This document shows positions 55,826-64,000 of a stretch of 64,000 nucleotides of DNA, one piece after another. Source of the stretch: Sphingopyxis sp. (lineage in GTDB: Bacteria > Pseudomonadota > Alphaproteobacteria > Sphingomonadales > Sphingomonadaceae); the NCBI GenBank assembly GCA_002733865.1, contig NVXM01000003.1, positions 62,001 through 126,000 of the forward strand, read 5' to 3'. The stretch's first letter is position 1, and every line of letters begins with the position of its first letter. The translations under genes were made by a program, and so were the position numbers. The notes under the pieces are model-generated. The model made no database searches. It worked only from the letters and a program-made list of their open reading frames with translations, and was not told the origin of the DNA.

Positions 55826-57072
55826 CCAGCAGCCTCAGCAAGAAAGCTGCGGCCTGGATCGTCAATGTGGCGATTGCCATCACCGCCCTGCGGACCAATT
55901 TGATGCGCTCGATCCTGACCACGCTGGGGGTAATGATCGGCGTATTCGCGGTCACGCTCGCCGTGGCCGTGGGGTCCGGAGCGCAGGTGTCGGTGATGCA
56001 GTCGATCAATGCGCTGGGCTCCAACATGGCGCTGATTTTCCCGCAACCGGATAGCGAAGGGGGGCGCACCACCTTCGATCGCGGTCGGCTGACGATGCGG
56101 GATGCGCGTGCGATCGAGAAGCAGATCAGCGGGATTACAGATATCGCGCCGCAGCTGCGCACCTCGATCCAGCTGGTTGTGGCCGGTCGCAACGCGACCA
56201 CCAGCGCGATCGGCGCAACGCCCGGCTACGGCAAGGTCGCCAATGCCGCCGCTGAATCCGGCCGCTTTATCACCGAAGCCGACGTCCGTTCTGCCGCGCG
56301 GGTCGTGGTGCTTGGCCCCAGCGTCGCGAAGAAGCTGTTCGGGGATTATGACCCGGTAGGGGAAACGGTGCGAATCAACCGGGCCCCGTTCACCGTCATT
56401 GGCGTGATGGAATCGAAAGGCTCAAGCTTTGGCAATGACAATGATGATATCGCAATCATGCCGATCACGACGACGCGCCAGCGGTTCGTTGGTGATTCCC
56501 TGTCCGGGCCCGATGATCTGCAGATGCTGTTTGTCGGCTTTGAGGACGGGGTTTCTCTGCCCAGGGCAAAACGCGAGATCACCCGGCTGCTGCGCGAACG
56601 CTATCGGGTGAGGGGAAAGGAAATAAATCCTTTCACCATCCGCACGACGGAAGAATTCATGAAGGAGTCGGCGCAGGTTACCGGCATCTTCCAGATCGTG
56701 CTAGTCGCGATTGCCTCTATCTCGCTGCTGGTCGGGGGAATCGGCATCATGAATATCATGCTGGTCAGCGTCACCGAGCGGACCCGGGAGATCGGGCTCA
56801 GGATGGCTCTCGGTGCCAAGCGCAGCGATATCCGCAATCAATTTCTCGTCGAGGCTGCGGTGCTGTGCGTGATTGGCGGCGCCATCGGTCTGGGGCTGGC
56901 GATCGCCGCTGGCACGGCGCTGACGATCTATGCCGACTTTCCGGTCCCGATCGGGATTGGCGTGGGCATCGGCGCGATCGTCTTTTCGGCGGTGATCGGC
57001 TTGCTGTTCGGCGGCTATCCCGCCATTCGAGCCTCCCGTCTCTCGCCGATCGAGGCACTGCGCAGCGAGTAG
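55822..57072 (+). CDS. ABC transporter permease (MacB/FtsX type)
   Basis: The 416-residue product has an N-terminal membrane helix (about 30-55), a large periplasmic MacB_PCD domain (about 60-290) and three C-terminal helices (about 295-320, 345-370, 375-400) of the FtsX fold. The conserved L-V-G-G-I-G-I-M-N-I-M-L-V-S-V-T-E-R-T-R-E-I-G motif is partly seen. With the ATPase and adaptor upstream it should form a MacAB-type system acting with a TolC-like channel encoded elsewhere. The substrate is unknown. Confidence 0.95.
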
Positions 57073-57161
57073 TCCCTTCCGGTTTTCGTGCCCACCGACA
57101 GGCAGATCGTTCGGGTTGTTACCTGGAGCAACCCCCCTGCTTATCCGCCAGTATTCAATCC

Positions 57162-57193
57162 AAAAAAAGAGGGCTCTGACAAGCAGAGCCCTC
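57162..57193 (-). terminator. Rho-independent terminator of the TonB-dependent receptor gene
   Basis: A perfect 10-bp stem, GAGGGCTCTG (57169-57178) with CAGAGCCCTC (57184-57193), has a 5-base loop and is followed on the minus strand by seven T residues (57168-57162). It lies 77 bases after the receptor stop and about 90 bases past the permease stop of the convergent operon. Confidence 0.88.
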
Positions 57194-57269
57194 GAAAGGC
57201 TGCACCGGGAGCGCAATTGAATATGTACCGGGATCCAAGGTCTGGCGAGAGCCTCGATATTTGACGACG

Positions 57270-59510
57270 TCAGAAATCGAAGCCGACGGTCACACCATAT
57301 TGGCGCGGAGGAATTCCGCTTCCGAACGTGAACAGTCCTGCGACGGGCAACGCAGAGCCCAGCCCACGATTGTCGAGGAGATTGCGACCGAAAGCCCGGA
57401 CATATATTTCTGAATCGTCTGCGAACCTATGCGTATAGGTGAGCGACGCAGACACATCGTCCTGCGACTGGTGCAGGCCGCGCGGATCATTTTGCCCGAA
57501 ATTGCCGGGCGCAGCGACGATCGTGGTCTGATAGAAGCTGGTCGTGCTGTATTTGGCATTGAAATTCAGACTGTCATTGTCCGTGAGCCACAGCTCATAA
57601 TTACTGGAAATGGAGGCTGATACATTTGGCGCCCGGCGTAACTCCCGCGTCGATGCATCTTCGCCGGGGTCTTGAACGCCGTCGAGATTCAGATCGATGA
57701 AGAAATCATCATATTTGGCATCCAGCAGTCCGAGCGACCCGACGATGGTAAAGCCGTCGAAAAGCTCGGTGCGCATATCGATTTCAGCGCCCAGGATCGA
57801 GGCTGTTGCAGCGTTCAGAGTCACGGTTTCCTGAGGATTGGGAGAGCCGGGCGGGGTGGCTTGCACCACGTCTTCCTGCTTGTCGTTATATTTGGTGTAG
57901 AAGCCGGCCATGTTTAGCGTGACACGCCCGTCTGCAAATTCTGTCTTTGCACCGATCTCGAACGAATCCACTGTTTCCGGATCGAACGAAACAGCAACGG
58001 AACTCGGGCTGTTGGCGCGGCCGTTGAAACCGCCCGAACGGTAACCCCGAGCGTAGGAAGCATAGACAAGAATGTCGTCGTTGAATCGATAATCAAGGCT
58101 GACGCGCGGCGTAAACTGGCTCCAGTCGTCCTTGTTGGACAGAGCGAGAAGCGGCCCGGGCCCGGCAAAGATCGAGCGCGTATATTGCTTTTTGTCTTTC
58201 GAATAGCGCGCGCCGACGCTCAGACGAAGCTGATCGGTCAATTTAATATCAAAGTCACCGAAAACCGCATAGGACTTGGTTTCATGGTCTGTTTCTGCGG
58301 GCAGGGGAACACCGCTGGGCGGGGTTGTGGTCTGCTGCAGCTGATATTCATTGTTGAAATAGAACAGGCCGATGACGCCGCTGAGCCATTCGGTAAAATC
58401 GCCCGCGAGACGCAGTTCCTGGCTGAATTGCCGATATTGCTGGGCGCGACTGGTTGTAAAGAACGGGATGGACGTTGCGTCAAAGTCCTGCACGACCAGC
58501 TCATCGGAATCCTTTAACGCGGTAATCGACGATATGGTCAGACTGCCAATATTGTAATTGATACGGGCCGAATAGGCATCCTCCTCGAAATCCGTACTGC
58601 CAAGTGTGTTGGAGAAGACCGTATAGAGGTCATCTTCGGTATTGCGGTTGCATTGGTTGGCAACGGCAGGAATGCCGCAGATCACCTCGCCGGTCTGGGA
58701 CAGCGAGGCCACGGCGGGATCGCCGCCTATCTTGGTGAATTCGGCGGTGAGAAATATCTCCAGATCCGGGCTCGGTTCGATCAGGATCGTTCCGCCCGCA
58801 TTGCGGATGCTATTTGCTCCGGTACGACGCCCCAATGTGACATTATTGTAATAGCCATCGAACGTGCGGTCCGAGGCAAAGAATTTTGCGCCAAATATAT
58901 CGCCGTCGCCGATATTGAGAACGGCATTAAATTCTTCCCGCCCATAGCTACCAAAAGTTGTCTCTGCCCGCAGGCCGAATTCCTTCGTCGGCCGGGTGCG
59001 TTTGACATTGATTACACCGCCGATGGTGTTGCGCCCGAACAACGTGCCTTGCGGTCCGCGCAGCACTTCAACCTGCTCAAAATCAAAGGCGTTGGTGAGC
59101 TGGGCCGTGCTGGTGCCGGAAAAGACCCCGTCGATCACCACGCCGACCGTGGGTTCGAAGCTTTTTTCCACATCCTCGAAGCTGACGCCGCGCAGGGATA
59201 TCGCCCCGGCTCCCGGACCCGCTGCGACCGGGTCGATGACCAGGCTAGGGGAAAGGGTTTCCAGGTCTTCGATGTTCAGTGCGCCCTGGGCACCAAGCTG
59301 TTCTGTGCTGACGACGGTGACGGCAAGCGGCACGTCCTGAACGGATTCCGAATCGCCGCGCAGGCGTCCGCTGACGACAATGATATTGCTGTCTTCTTCG
59401 GCCTGGTCATCCGCTGATTGCTGCGCGATTGCCGGGCTGCACCAGGCTATGGCCCCCAGCGTGACACCATAAGCCAGTTTGATTTTGAATGTTTGAATGT
59501 TCGATTTCAT
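57270..59510 (-). CDS. TonB-dependent receptor
   Basis: The 746-residue product has a signal peptide (ends S-P-A-I-A-Q), a TonB-box-like N-I-I-V-V-S-G, a plug domain with S-V-Q-D-V-P-L-A-V, R-G-V-S-F-E-D, V-E-V-L-R-G-P-Q-G-T-L-F-G-R-N and G-G-V-I-N-V, and a barrel ending in Phe. This is the sphingomonad receptor type, probably for carbohydrate or another organic substrate rather than for a siderophore. It is divergent from a DUF3604 lipoprotein across 156 bp, which suggests linked uptake and processing. Confidence 0.92.
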   Translation of the reverse strand: MKSNIQTFKIKLAYGVTLGAIAWCSPAIAQQSADDQAEEDSNIIVVSGRLRGDSESVQDVPLAVTVVSTEQLGAQGALNIEDLETLSPSLVIDPVAAGPGAGAISLRGVSFEDVEKSFEPTVGVVIDGVFSGTSTAQLTNAFDFEQVEVLRGPQGTLFGRNTIGGVINVKRTRPTKEFGLRAETTFGSYGREEFNAVLNIGDGDIFGAKFFASDRTFDGYYNNVTLGRRTGANSIRNAGGTILIEPSPDLEIFLTAEFTKIGGDPAVASLSQTGEVICGIPAVANQCNRNTEDDLYTVFSNTLGSTDFEEDAYSARINYNIGSLTISSITALKDSDELVVQDFDATSIPFFTTSRAQQYRQFSQELRLAGDFTEWLSGVIGLFYFNNEYQLQQTTTPPSGVPLPAETDHETKSYAVFGDFDIKLTDQLRLSVGARYSKDKKQYTRSIFAGPGPLLALSNKDDWSQFTPRVSLDYRFNDDILVYASYARGYRSGGFNGRANSPSSVAVSFDPETVDSFEIGAKTEFADGRVTLNMAGFYTKYNDKQEDVVQATPPGSPNPQETVTLNAATASILGAEIDMRTELFDGFTIVGSLGLLDAKYDDFFIDLNLDGVQDPGEDASTRELRRAPNVSASISSNYELWLTDNDSLNFNAKYSTTSFYQTTIVAAPGNFGQNDPRGLHQSQDDVSASLTYTHRFADDSEIYVRAFGRNLLDNRGLGSALPVAGLFTFGSGIPPRQYGVTVGFDF

Positions 59511-59666
59511 CGCTTTTCTCCCCCTCTGTTGTGTCGAATAGATTGACCCTATCTCTTCTATTAAATGAATATATGATCACTTATTGATACGACCCACAAT
59601 CAAAACTGACAGGCGGCCGCGCGAAGGGAATTGCGACTGCTGCATGAGTCGAGCGAGGAGAGACCA

Positions 59667-61484
59667 ATGCCGTTGTCCCACAAAATGTTTATTCTGATAT
59701 CTTCCGCGTCTTTGGGATTGGCCGGATGCCAAAATGTTGGAACCGAGGCGTCCGGAAATATCGCTGCGAAAGATGTCGCGGTCGCGGACCTGCCCGATGA
59801 CGTCTATTGGGGTGACCTGCATGTTCATTCCAACCTGTCCTTTGACAGCAACAGCTTTGGCAACCGGAATTTGGGTCCCGAGGCTGCCTATCGATTTGCG
59901 CGAGGCGAAGAGGTGGAGACCTCCTCCGGCCAGCGGGCAAAGCTGAGCCGCCCCCTGGATTTTCTGATGGTTGCCGACCACGCGGAATATCTCGGATTTC
60001 TGACCGGTCTGCAAAGCGGCAGCGAACAGGCCCTCTCTTCCGCGCTGGGCAAAAGATGGCGCGGATATCTGGAGAAAGCCGAAGGGATGGGGCCGATCAT
60101 GAGCGAATATGTCGACATGGTCACCGGTGCACGGCCGCAGGAAGTGCCGAGCAAGGCCTTCACGAAAACCGTCTGGAACTATGTGGTTGATGTGGCGGAG
60201 CGCTACAATGATCCGGGCAAGTTTACGGCCTTTTCCGGCTATGAATGGACCTCAATGCCGGGCGGTCGCAATATGCACAGGGTCATCGTATTCCGGGACG
60301 GGCCTGAAAAAACCAAACAGATCATCCCCTTTTCCGCGCTCGAAAGCGATGATCCCGAAAGGCTCTGGGAATTTCTTGAGCAATATGAACGCACGACCGA
60401 AGGAAATGTCCTCGCCATCGCCCATAACGGCAATCTGTCTGGGGGGCTGATGTTCGGCGATGCCACCCAGTCCGGCAAGCCGTTTACTGCGGACTATGCC
60501 AAGACGCGCATGCGCTGGGAGCCGGTGTACGAGGTGACTCAGGTCAAGGGCGACGGCGAGGCCCACCCGCTCCTGTCGCCGGACGATGAATTTGCGGATT
60601 TCGAGACCTGGGACGAAACCGATATCTCGCTGAAGCCCAAACCCAAGGACCCGGTCTTGCGCAAGAAGATGCTGGAAGGCGAATATGCCCGCAGTGGTCT
60701 CAAGAAAGGACTGTCCTACAAGGCGGAGCTCGGCGAAAATCCCTATCAGTTCGGCCTGATGGGCTCGACCGACACGCACACTGGCCTGTCCACGTCAGAC
60801 GACAATAATTTCTGGGGGAAGTTCAAGGATTCTGAGCCCTCTGCAGAGCGTTCATCGATCAAGATGGGGCATGCGCTATGGCCGAACGCCAAGCTGAGCG
60901 CCTCCGGCTATTCGGGTATCTGGGCACGGGCAAATACCCGGCAGGAGCTGTTTGACGCGATCAAGCGCCGGGAGATTTACGCGACCACCGGCCCGCGTAT
61001 CAAATTGCGCCTTTTTGCTGGCTGGGACTTTGCTGCGAAAGATCTGAAGCGAAAGGAATTTGCCGAATGGGGCTATAGCCACGGCGTTCCGATGGGGGGC
61101 ATGCTCTATCCTTCCATGCCGGGGCGGGCTCCCACGTTTCTGGTGAAAGCGCTCAAGGACCCGGAAGACGTGAACTTGCAGCGCGTCCAGATCGTCAAGG
61201 GCTGGCGCACCGCAAAAGGCGATGTGAAGGAGCATGTCTACGACGTTGCCCTGACCAAGGCAGCCAACGGCGAGCCAGAGCTTTCCGTTTTCTGGAGCGA
61301 CCCGGATTTCAAACCCGAAGAATATGCCTTTTATTATGTAAGAGTGATTCAGATGCCGACCAAGCGATGGACAACCTATGATTCCGAACGATATAAGGTA
61401 AAAATCTCTCCGGAATATCCTGCCTATATTCAGGAGAGGGTCTATAGCTCTCCTGTCTGGTATGAGCCTGACCGCAATTCTTAA
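59667..61484 (+). CDS. DUF3604 lipoprotein (PHP-like metal-dependent hydrolase)
   Basis: The 605-residue product begins with a lipobox L-A-G-C (Cys21). The next region has the metal-binding G-D-L-H-V-H-S-N-L-S-F-D, then F-L-M-V-A-D-H-A-E-Y-L-G and later G-S-T-D-T-H-T-G-L-S, as in DUF3604 proteins with PHP-like folds. A metal-dependent phosphoesterase or amidohydrolase-type reaction is likely; the substrate is unknown. ATG 59667 is chosen for the GAGGAG upstream and the signal peptide. A TetR regulator follows almost at once. Confidence 0.85.
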   Translation: MPLSHKMFILISSASLGLAGCQNVGTEASGNIAAKDVAVADLPDDVYWGDLHVHSNLSFDSNSFGNRNLGPEAAYRFARGEEVETSSGQRAKLSRPLDFLMVADHAEYLGFLTGLQSGSEQALSSALGKRWRGYLEKAEGMGPIMSEYVDMVTGARPQEVPSKAFTKTVWNYVVDVAERYNDPGKFTAFSGYEWTSMPGGRNMHRVIVFRDGPEKTKQIIPFSALESDDPERLWEFLEQYERTTEGNVLAIAHNGNLSGGLMFGDATQSGKPFTADYAKTRMRWEPVYEVTQVKGDGEAHPLLSPDDEFADFETWDETDISLKPKPKDPVLRKKMLEGEYARSGLKKGLSYKAELGENPYQFGLMGSTDTHTGLSTSDDNNFWGKFKDSEPSAERSSIKMGHALWPNAKLSASGYSGIWARANTRQELFDAIKRREIYATTGPRIKLRLFAGWDFAAKDLKRKEFAEWGYSHGVPMGGMLYPSMPGRAPTFLVKALKDPEDVNLQRVQIVKGWRTAKGDVKEHVYDVALTKAANGEPELSVFWSDPDFKPEEYAFYYVRVIQMPTKRWTTYDSERYKVKISPEYPAYIQERVYSSPVWYEPDRNS

Positions 61485-61485
61485 C

Positions 61486-62183
61486 ATGGCGGCCAAGGAT
61501 ATTGTCCGATCAAAATTAAAAATGAGATTCCACGCAAGAAGCGGGGGTTAGGGCGCCCGAAAGGCGGTTCAACCGAAGTCACAAAATCCAATATTCTGGA
61601 TGCGGCTTCCATGCTTTTTGCAAAATATAATTATTCGGAAGTGAACATACGGATGATTGCGCGAGAAGCCGGGATTACCAGCGCCGCAATTTACAATCAC
61701 TATGAGTCCAAAGACGAATTGTTCAAACAAACCGTGTTGCGGATGATGAACAATACCCGTTCCATGCTGTCGAAAGTCATGGGTGAAGGCGGGCACTGGA
61801 AAGAAAGATTCGAAAACATATTGTTCGGTCTCGGTGAAGATCTGAAATCCAGTCCGGGTATCCAGATCTTGAGCAGCACGACACAGATCAAGATGGCCCG
61901 CGACCCTGAAAAATATCAGGCTATCCGCGAGGCACGAACCGAAATCGGGCAGGTCTTTCGGACGCTTGTCCAGGAAGCGGTCGATAGCGGTGATTTGCCC
62001 GAAAGCACCAGGATCGAGATCGCCGGGGACCTGCTGATGGGCTTTTGCTTCAACGCGATTGGTGCCGTTACACTGCACTGGAACTCGCAAGAATATATGG
62101 ATGGCATTGTCGAAAGTTTTAGGAATCTTACGCAACTGGGACTGTCGGACATTCCGAAGCGAGGCAGAAAAAGCGTCGGCTGA
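61486..62183 (+). CDS. TetR family regulator with a broken N-terminal frame
   Basis: From residue A-A-S-M-L-F-A-K-Y the protein has a normal TetR helix-turn-helix (I-A-R-E-A-G-I-T-S-A-A-I-Y-N-H-Y-E-S-K-D-E-L-F) and a C-terminal ligand domain. Before it the same frame gives R-K-K-R-G-L-G-R-P-K-G-G, a typical TetR N-tail, but no ATG, GTG or TTG. An ATG at 61486 is one base out of register and would read M-A-A-K-D-I-V-R-S-K-L-K before a TAG at 61549. Adding one A to the A5 run at 61518-61522 joins both frames. The first in-frame ATG, at 61611, is inside the DNA-binding domain. Regulation of the neighbouring DUF3604/receptor genes is likely by position. Confidence 0.7.
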
Positions 62184-62442
62184 CGCCGGTCTGTAACGGG
62201 GCAGTGACGTTTCTGCCCATGCGGCCGGCTAATTCATAGCGGCAATCCGCAACCCGGTTGCTGGCACTTCGATTGTCGCGGATTCTATTTTAGCCCCGTT
62301 TTAGGGTTGCATTTCGCTCCGCTTCGCCTTAACGGCACGCTCATTCCACATGGAAAGCACTCATACCGGTGCCAATGGCGGTCTTTCAGGTCGTTTGAGG
62401 TTCTCAGCTTTCCAGAGGCATAACCGGATAAGGAGAACTATT

Positions 62443-63396
62443 ATGGCGGCCCCTGTCGTCACACTACAGCAATTGATTGAAGCCGGAGCGCATTTCGGCC
62501 ACCAGACCCACCGCTGGAACCCGAAGATGAAACCGTACATCTTTGGCGCCCGCAACAGCGTCCATATTCTTGACCTTTCGCAGAGCGTGCCCCTGTTCGC
62601 TCGGGCGCTCGACTTTATCGCCAACGCCGTTTCGGCTGGCGGCAAGGTCCTGTTCGTCGGTACCAAGCGTCAGGCGCAAGAGCCGATTGCCGAAGCAGCC
62701 CGCGCCAGCGGCCAGCATTTCGTCAACCATCGCTGGCTCGGCGGCATGCTGACCAACTGGAAAACGATTTCCAACTCGATTCGCCGGATGAAAACCCTGG
62801 AAGAGCAGCTCGGTGGCGACACCGCAGGCTTTACCAAGAAAGAAGTCCTGCAGATGACGCGTGAGCATACCAAGCTGGAGCTTTCGCTTGGCGGTATCCG
62901 CGACATGGGCGGTATTCCCGATGTCATGTTCGTGATCGATGCCAACAAGGAAGAGCTGGCGATCAAGGAAGCCAATGTTCTGGGTATTCCGGTTGTCGCG
63001 ATTCTCGATTCCAACGTTGATCCAAGCAACATCGCTTTCCCGGTTCCGGGCAATGATGACGCAGCGCGCGCCATTCGTCTCTATTGCGAGTCGGTTGCGG
63101 CAGCGGCAACCAAGGGCGGCCAGGACGCTTCGGTTGCAGCGGGCGAAGATCTCGGTGCAGCGGTTGCTCCTCCGGTCGAGCAGATCGTTTCGAGCGAAGC
63201 CAATGCCAGCGCCATGACTTCCGGCGAAGAAGCTGCGGTTGCCGATATTGCTGAAATAGCGGCAGAGATGACAGGGTCTGAAAAGGCTCCTGCTGCGGCA
63301 GAGCCAAAGGCTGAAGAGAAAGCGGCTCCGAAAAAGGCTGAAGCCAAGGAAGATGACGCGAAGAAAGACGACGAAAAGGCAGAAGAAAAAGCCTGA
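62443..63396 (+). CDS. rpsB: 30S ribosomal protein S2
   Basis: The 317-residue product begins with the S2 pattern: [19 protein letters not shown], then [13 protein letters not shown] and G-G-x-L-T-N. The C-terminal 75 residues are an Ala/Glu/Lys-rich tail absent from E. coli S2 (241 residues). The AAGGAG site before ATG 62443 is strong. It is followed by tsf as in most bacteria, after a small hairpin. A leader of about 180 bases may take part in autoregulation, which is inferred. Confidence 0.97.
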   Translation: MAAPVVTLQQLIEAGAHFGHQTHRWNPKMKPYIFGARNSVHILDLSQSVPLFARALDFIANAVSAGGKVLFVGTKRQAQEPIAEAARASGQHFVNHRWLGGMLTNWKTISNSIRRMKTLEEQLGGDTAGFTKKEVLQMTREHTKLELSLGGIRDMGGIPDVMFVIDANKEELAIKEANVLGIPVVAILDSNVDPSNIAFPVPGNDDAARAIRLYCESVAAAATKGGQDASVAAGEDLGAAVAPPVEQIVSSEANASAMTSGEEAAVADIAEIAAEMTGSEKAPAAAEPKAEEKAAPKKAEAKEDDAKKDDEKAEEKA

Positions 63397-63446
63397 ACTT
63401 GAAGCTTCTTTCTACCGTCATATATTGGCGCTAATAAATCACCAAG

Positions 63447-63469
63447 AGGGGCGGCATATTTTGTCGCCC
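63447..63469 (+). terminator. Hairpin between rpsB and tsf, possible partial terminator
   Basis: GGGGCG (63447-63452) pairs with CGCCCC (63464-63469) around an 11-base loop with four T residues. No T run follows, so it may only slow transcription or end a small part of the transcripts between rpsB and tsf. Confidence 0.4.
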
Positions 63470-63509
63470 CCATTTCACATTTTCCGGTCAAGCAATTGAG
63501 GAACGAATA

Positions 63510-64000
63510 ATGGCTATTACAGCAGCAGCAGTGAAAGAACTGCGCGAGCGCACCGGTGCAGGCATGATGGATTGCAAAAAAGCACTGAACGAAACCAATG
63601 GCGACGTCGAAGCAGCGGTCGATCTGTTGCGGACCAAGGGCCTTGCTGCCGCGCAGAAGAAATCGAGCCGTACGGCAGCCGAAGGTCTTGTCGGTGTTGC
63701 TGTCGAAGGCACCAAGGGCGTTGCGGTTGAAGTGAACAGCGAAACCGACTTTGTCGCCAAGAATGACCAGTTCCAGGAGTTTGTTGCAAAGGTAACAGAC
63801 GTTGCTCTCGAGCAAAGCGAAGACGATGTCGAAGCGCTGCTCGCGGCAGAATATCCTGCTGGCGGTACGGTCAAGGACGTACTGACCAACAATATTGCGA
63901 CAATCGGTGAGAACCAGGCGATCCGCCGGATGAAAACCGTCGCGGTTTCCAGCGGTCTCGTGGTTTCCTATATTCACAATGCGGTAACTCCTACCATGGG
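63510..64000 (+). CDS. tsf: Translation elongation factor Ts, N-terminal part (cut by window end)
   Basis: The frame starts at ATG 63510 after a GAGGAA-type ribosome binding site and is open to the window edge. It has the family N-terminus [19 protein letters not shown], the core with [16 protein letters not shown] and the start of the second lobe. EF-Ts recycles EF-Tu by nucleotide exchange. The 3' end lies outside the window. Confidence 0.97.
   Translation, partial: MAITAAAVKELRERTGAGMMDCKKALNETNGDVEAAVDLLRTKGLAAAQKKSSRTAAEGLVGVAVEGTKGVAVEVNSETDFVAKNDQFQEFVAKVTDVALEQSEDDVEALLAAEYPAGGTVKDVLTNNIATIGENQAIRRMKTVAVSSGLVVSYIHNAVTPTM

Noticed and set aside
59540..59600. An AT-rich, partly palindromic segment around TGATCA between the receptor and DUF3604 genes, possible TetR operator.
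   Set aside because: Only the six-base centre is symmetric; the wider match is near chance, so no operator is called.

Overview
The window looks like ordinary chromosome of an alphaproteobacterium of the order Sphingomonadales, probably close to Sphingorhabdus/Parasphingorhabdus or Sphingopyxis. This rests on gene content: a CckA-type hybrid kinase, HdaA, a GTTC-N7-GTTC type SOS box before recA, several TonB-dependent receptors, a LOV-HTH photoreceptor, an MpaB-type oxygenase and a short-form Psd with PssA. The assignment is inference from protein character; no rRNA or tRNA gene was seen to confirm it. No prophage, insertion sequence, CRISPR array or origin was seen.

Layout. 0-1.4 kb: the end of holC, a lipoprotein and ndk with its terminator. 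1.5-3.2 kb: an ABC-F ATPase on the minus strand behind a leader peptide and hairpin. 3.3-7 kb: an iron-uptake operon behind a Fur box (PepSY membrane protein, 63-residue membrane protein, TonB-dependent siderophore receptor whose signal peptide is out of frame). 7-15 kb: a SnoaL-like protein, an SDR, an RND efflux pair, and a TetR/MpaB-oxygenase pair. 15-16 kb: a LOV blue-light regulator. 16-24 kb: purM and a purN-YjbR fusion, divergent from a DUF2066-like protein, hdaA, ppk1 and ppx, then rnd. 25-30.4 kb: an accessory-looking stretch with an FAD oxidase, MarR regulator, a decayed copy of the oxidase 3' end, and two secreted proteins of unknown function. 30.5-38 kb: aspS, hydrolases, ppk2 and a lytic transglycosylase. 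38-50.5 kb: a tight dapA-smpB-DUF2062-cckA operon, recA, a GST, alaS, a Kef-type antiporter and an FAD monooxygenase. 50.5-57 kb: icd, psd-pssA, a small membrane protein under an SOS-box array, and a MacAB-like efflux operon. 57-62 kb: a TonB-dependent receptor divergent from a DUF3604 lipoprotein and a TetR regulator. 62.4-64 kb: rpsB and the start of tsf.

How the genes work together. Polyphosphate metabolism is well represented: ppk1 and ppx side by side and a separate ppk2. SOS control is visible at recA and, less expectedly, in front of an 80-residue single-pass membrane protein. Four half-sites at exact 11-bp steps precede that gene, which makes it a candidate SOS-induced division inhibitor of the SidA kind. 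It is the best candidate here for something undescribed. Other points worth checking are the leader peptide before the ABC-F gene, the secreted pair at 27.6-30.4 kb, and two genes whose N-termini need a one-base frame change (the siderophore receptor and the TetR gene near 61.5 kb).
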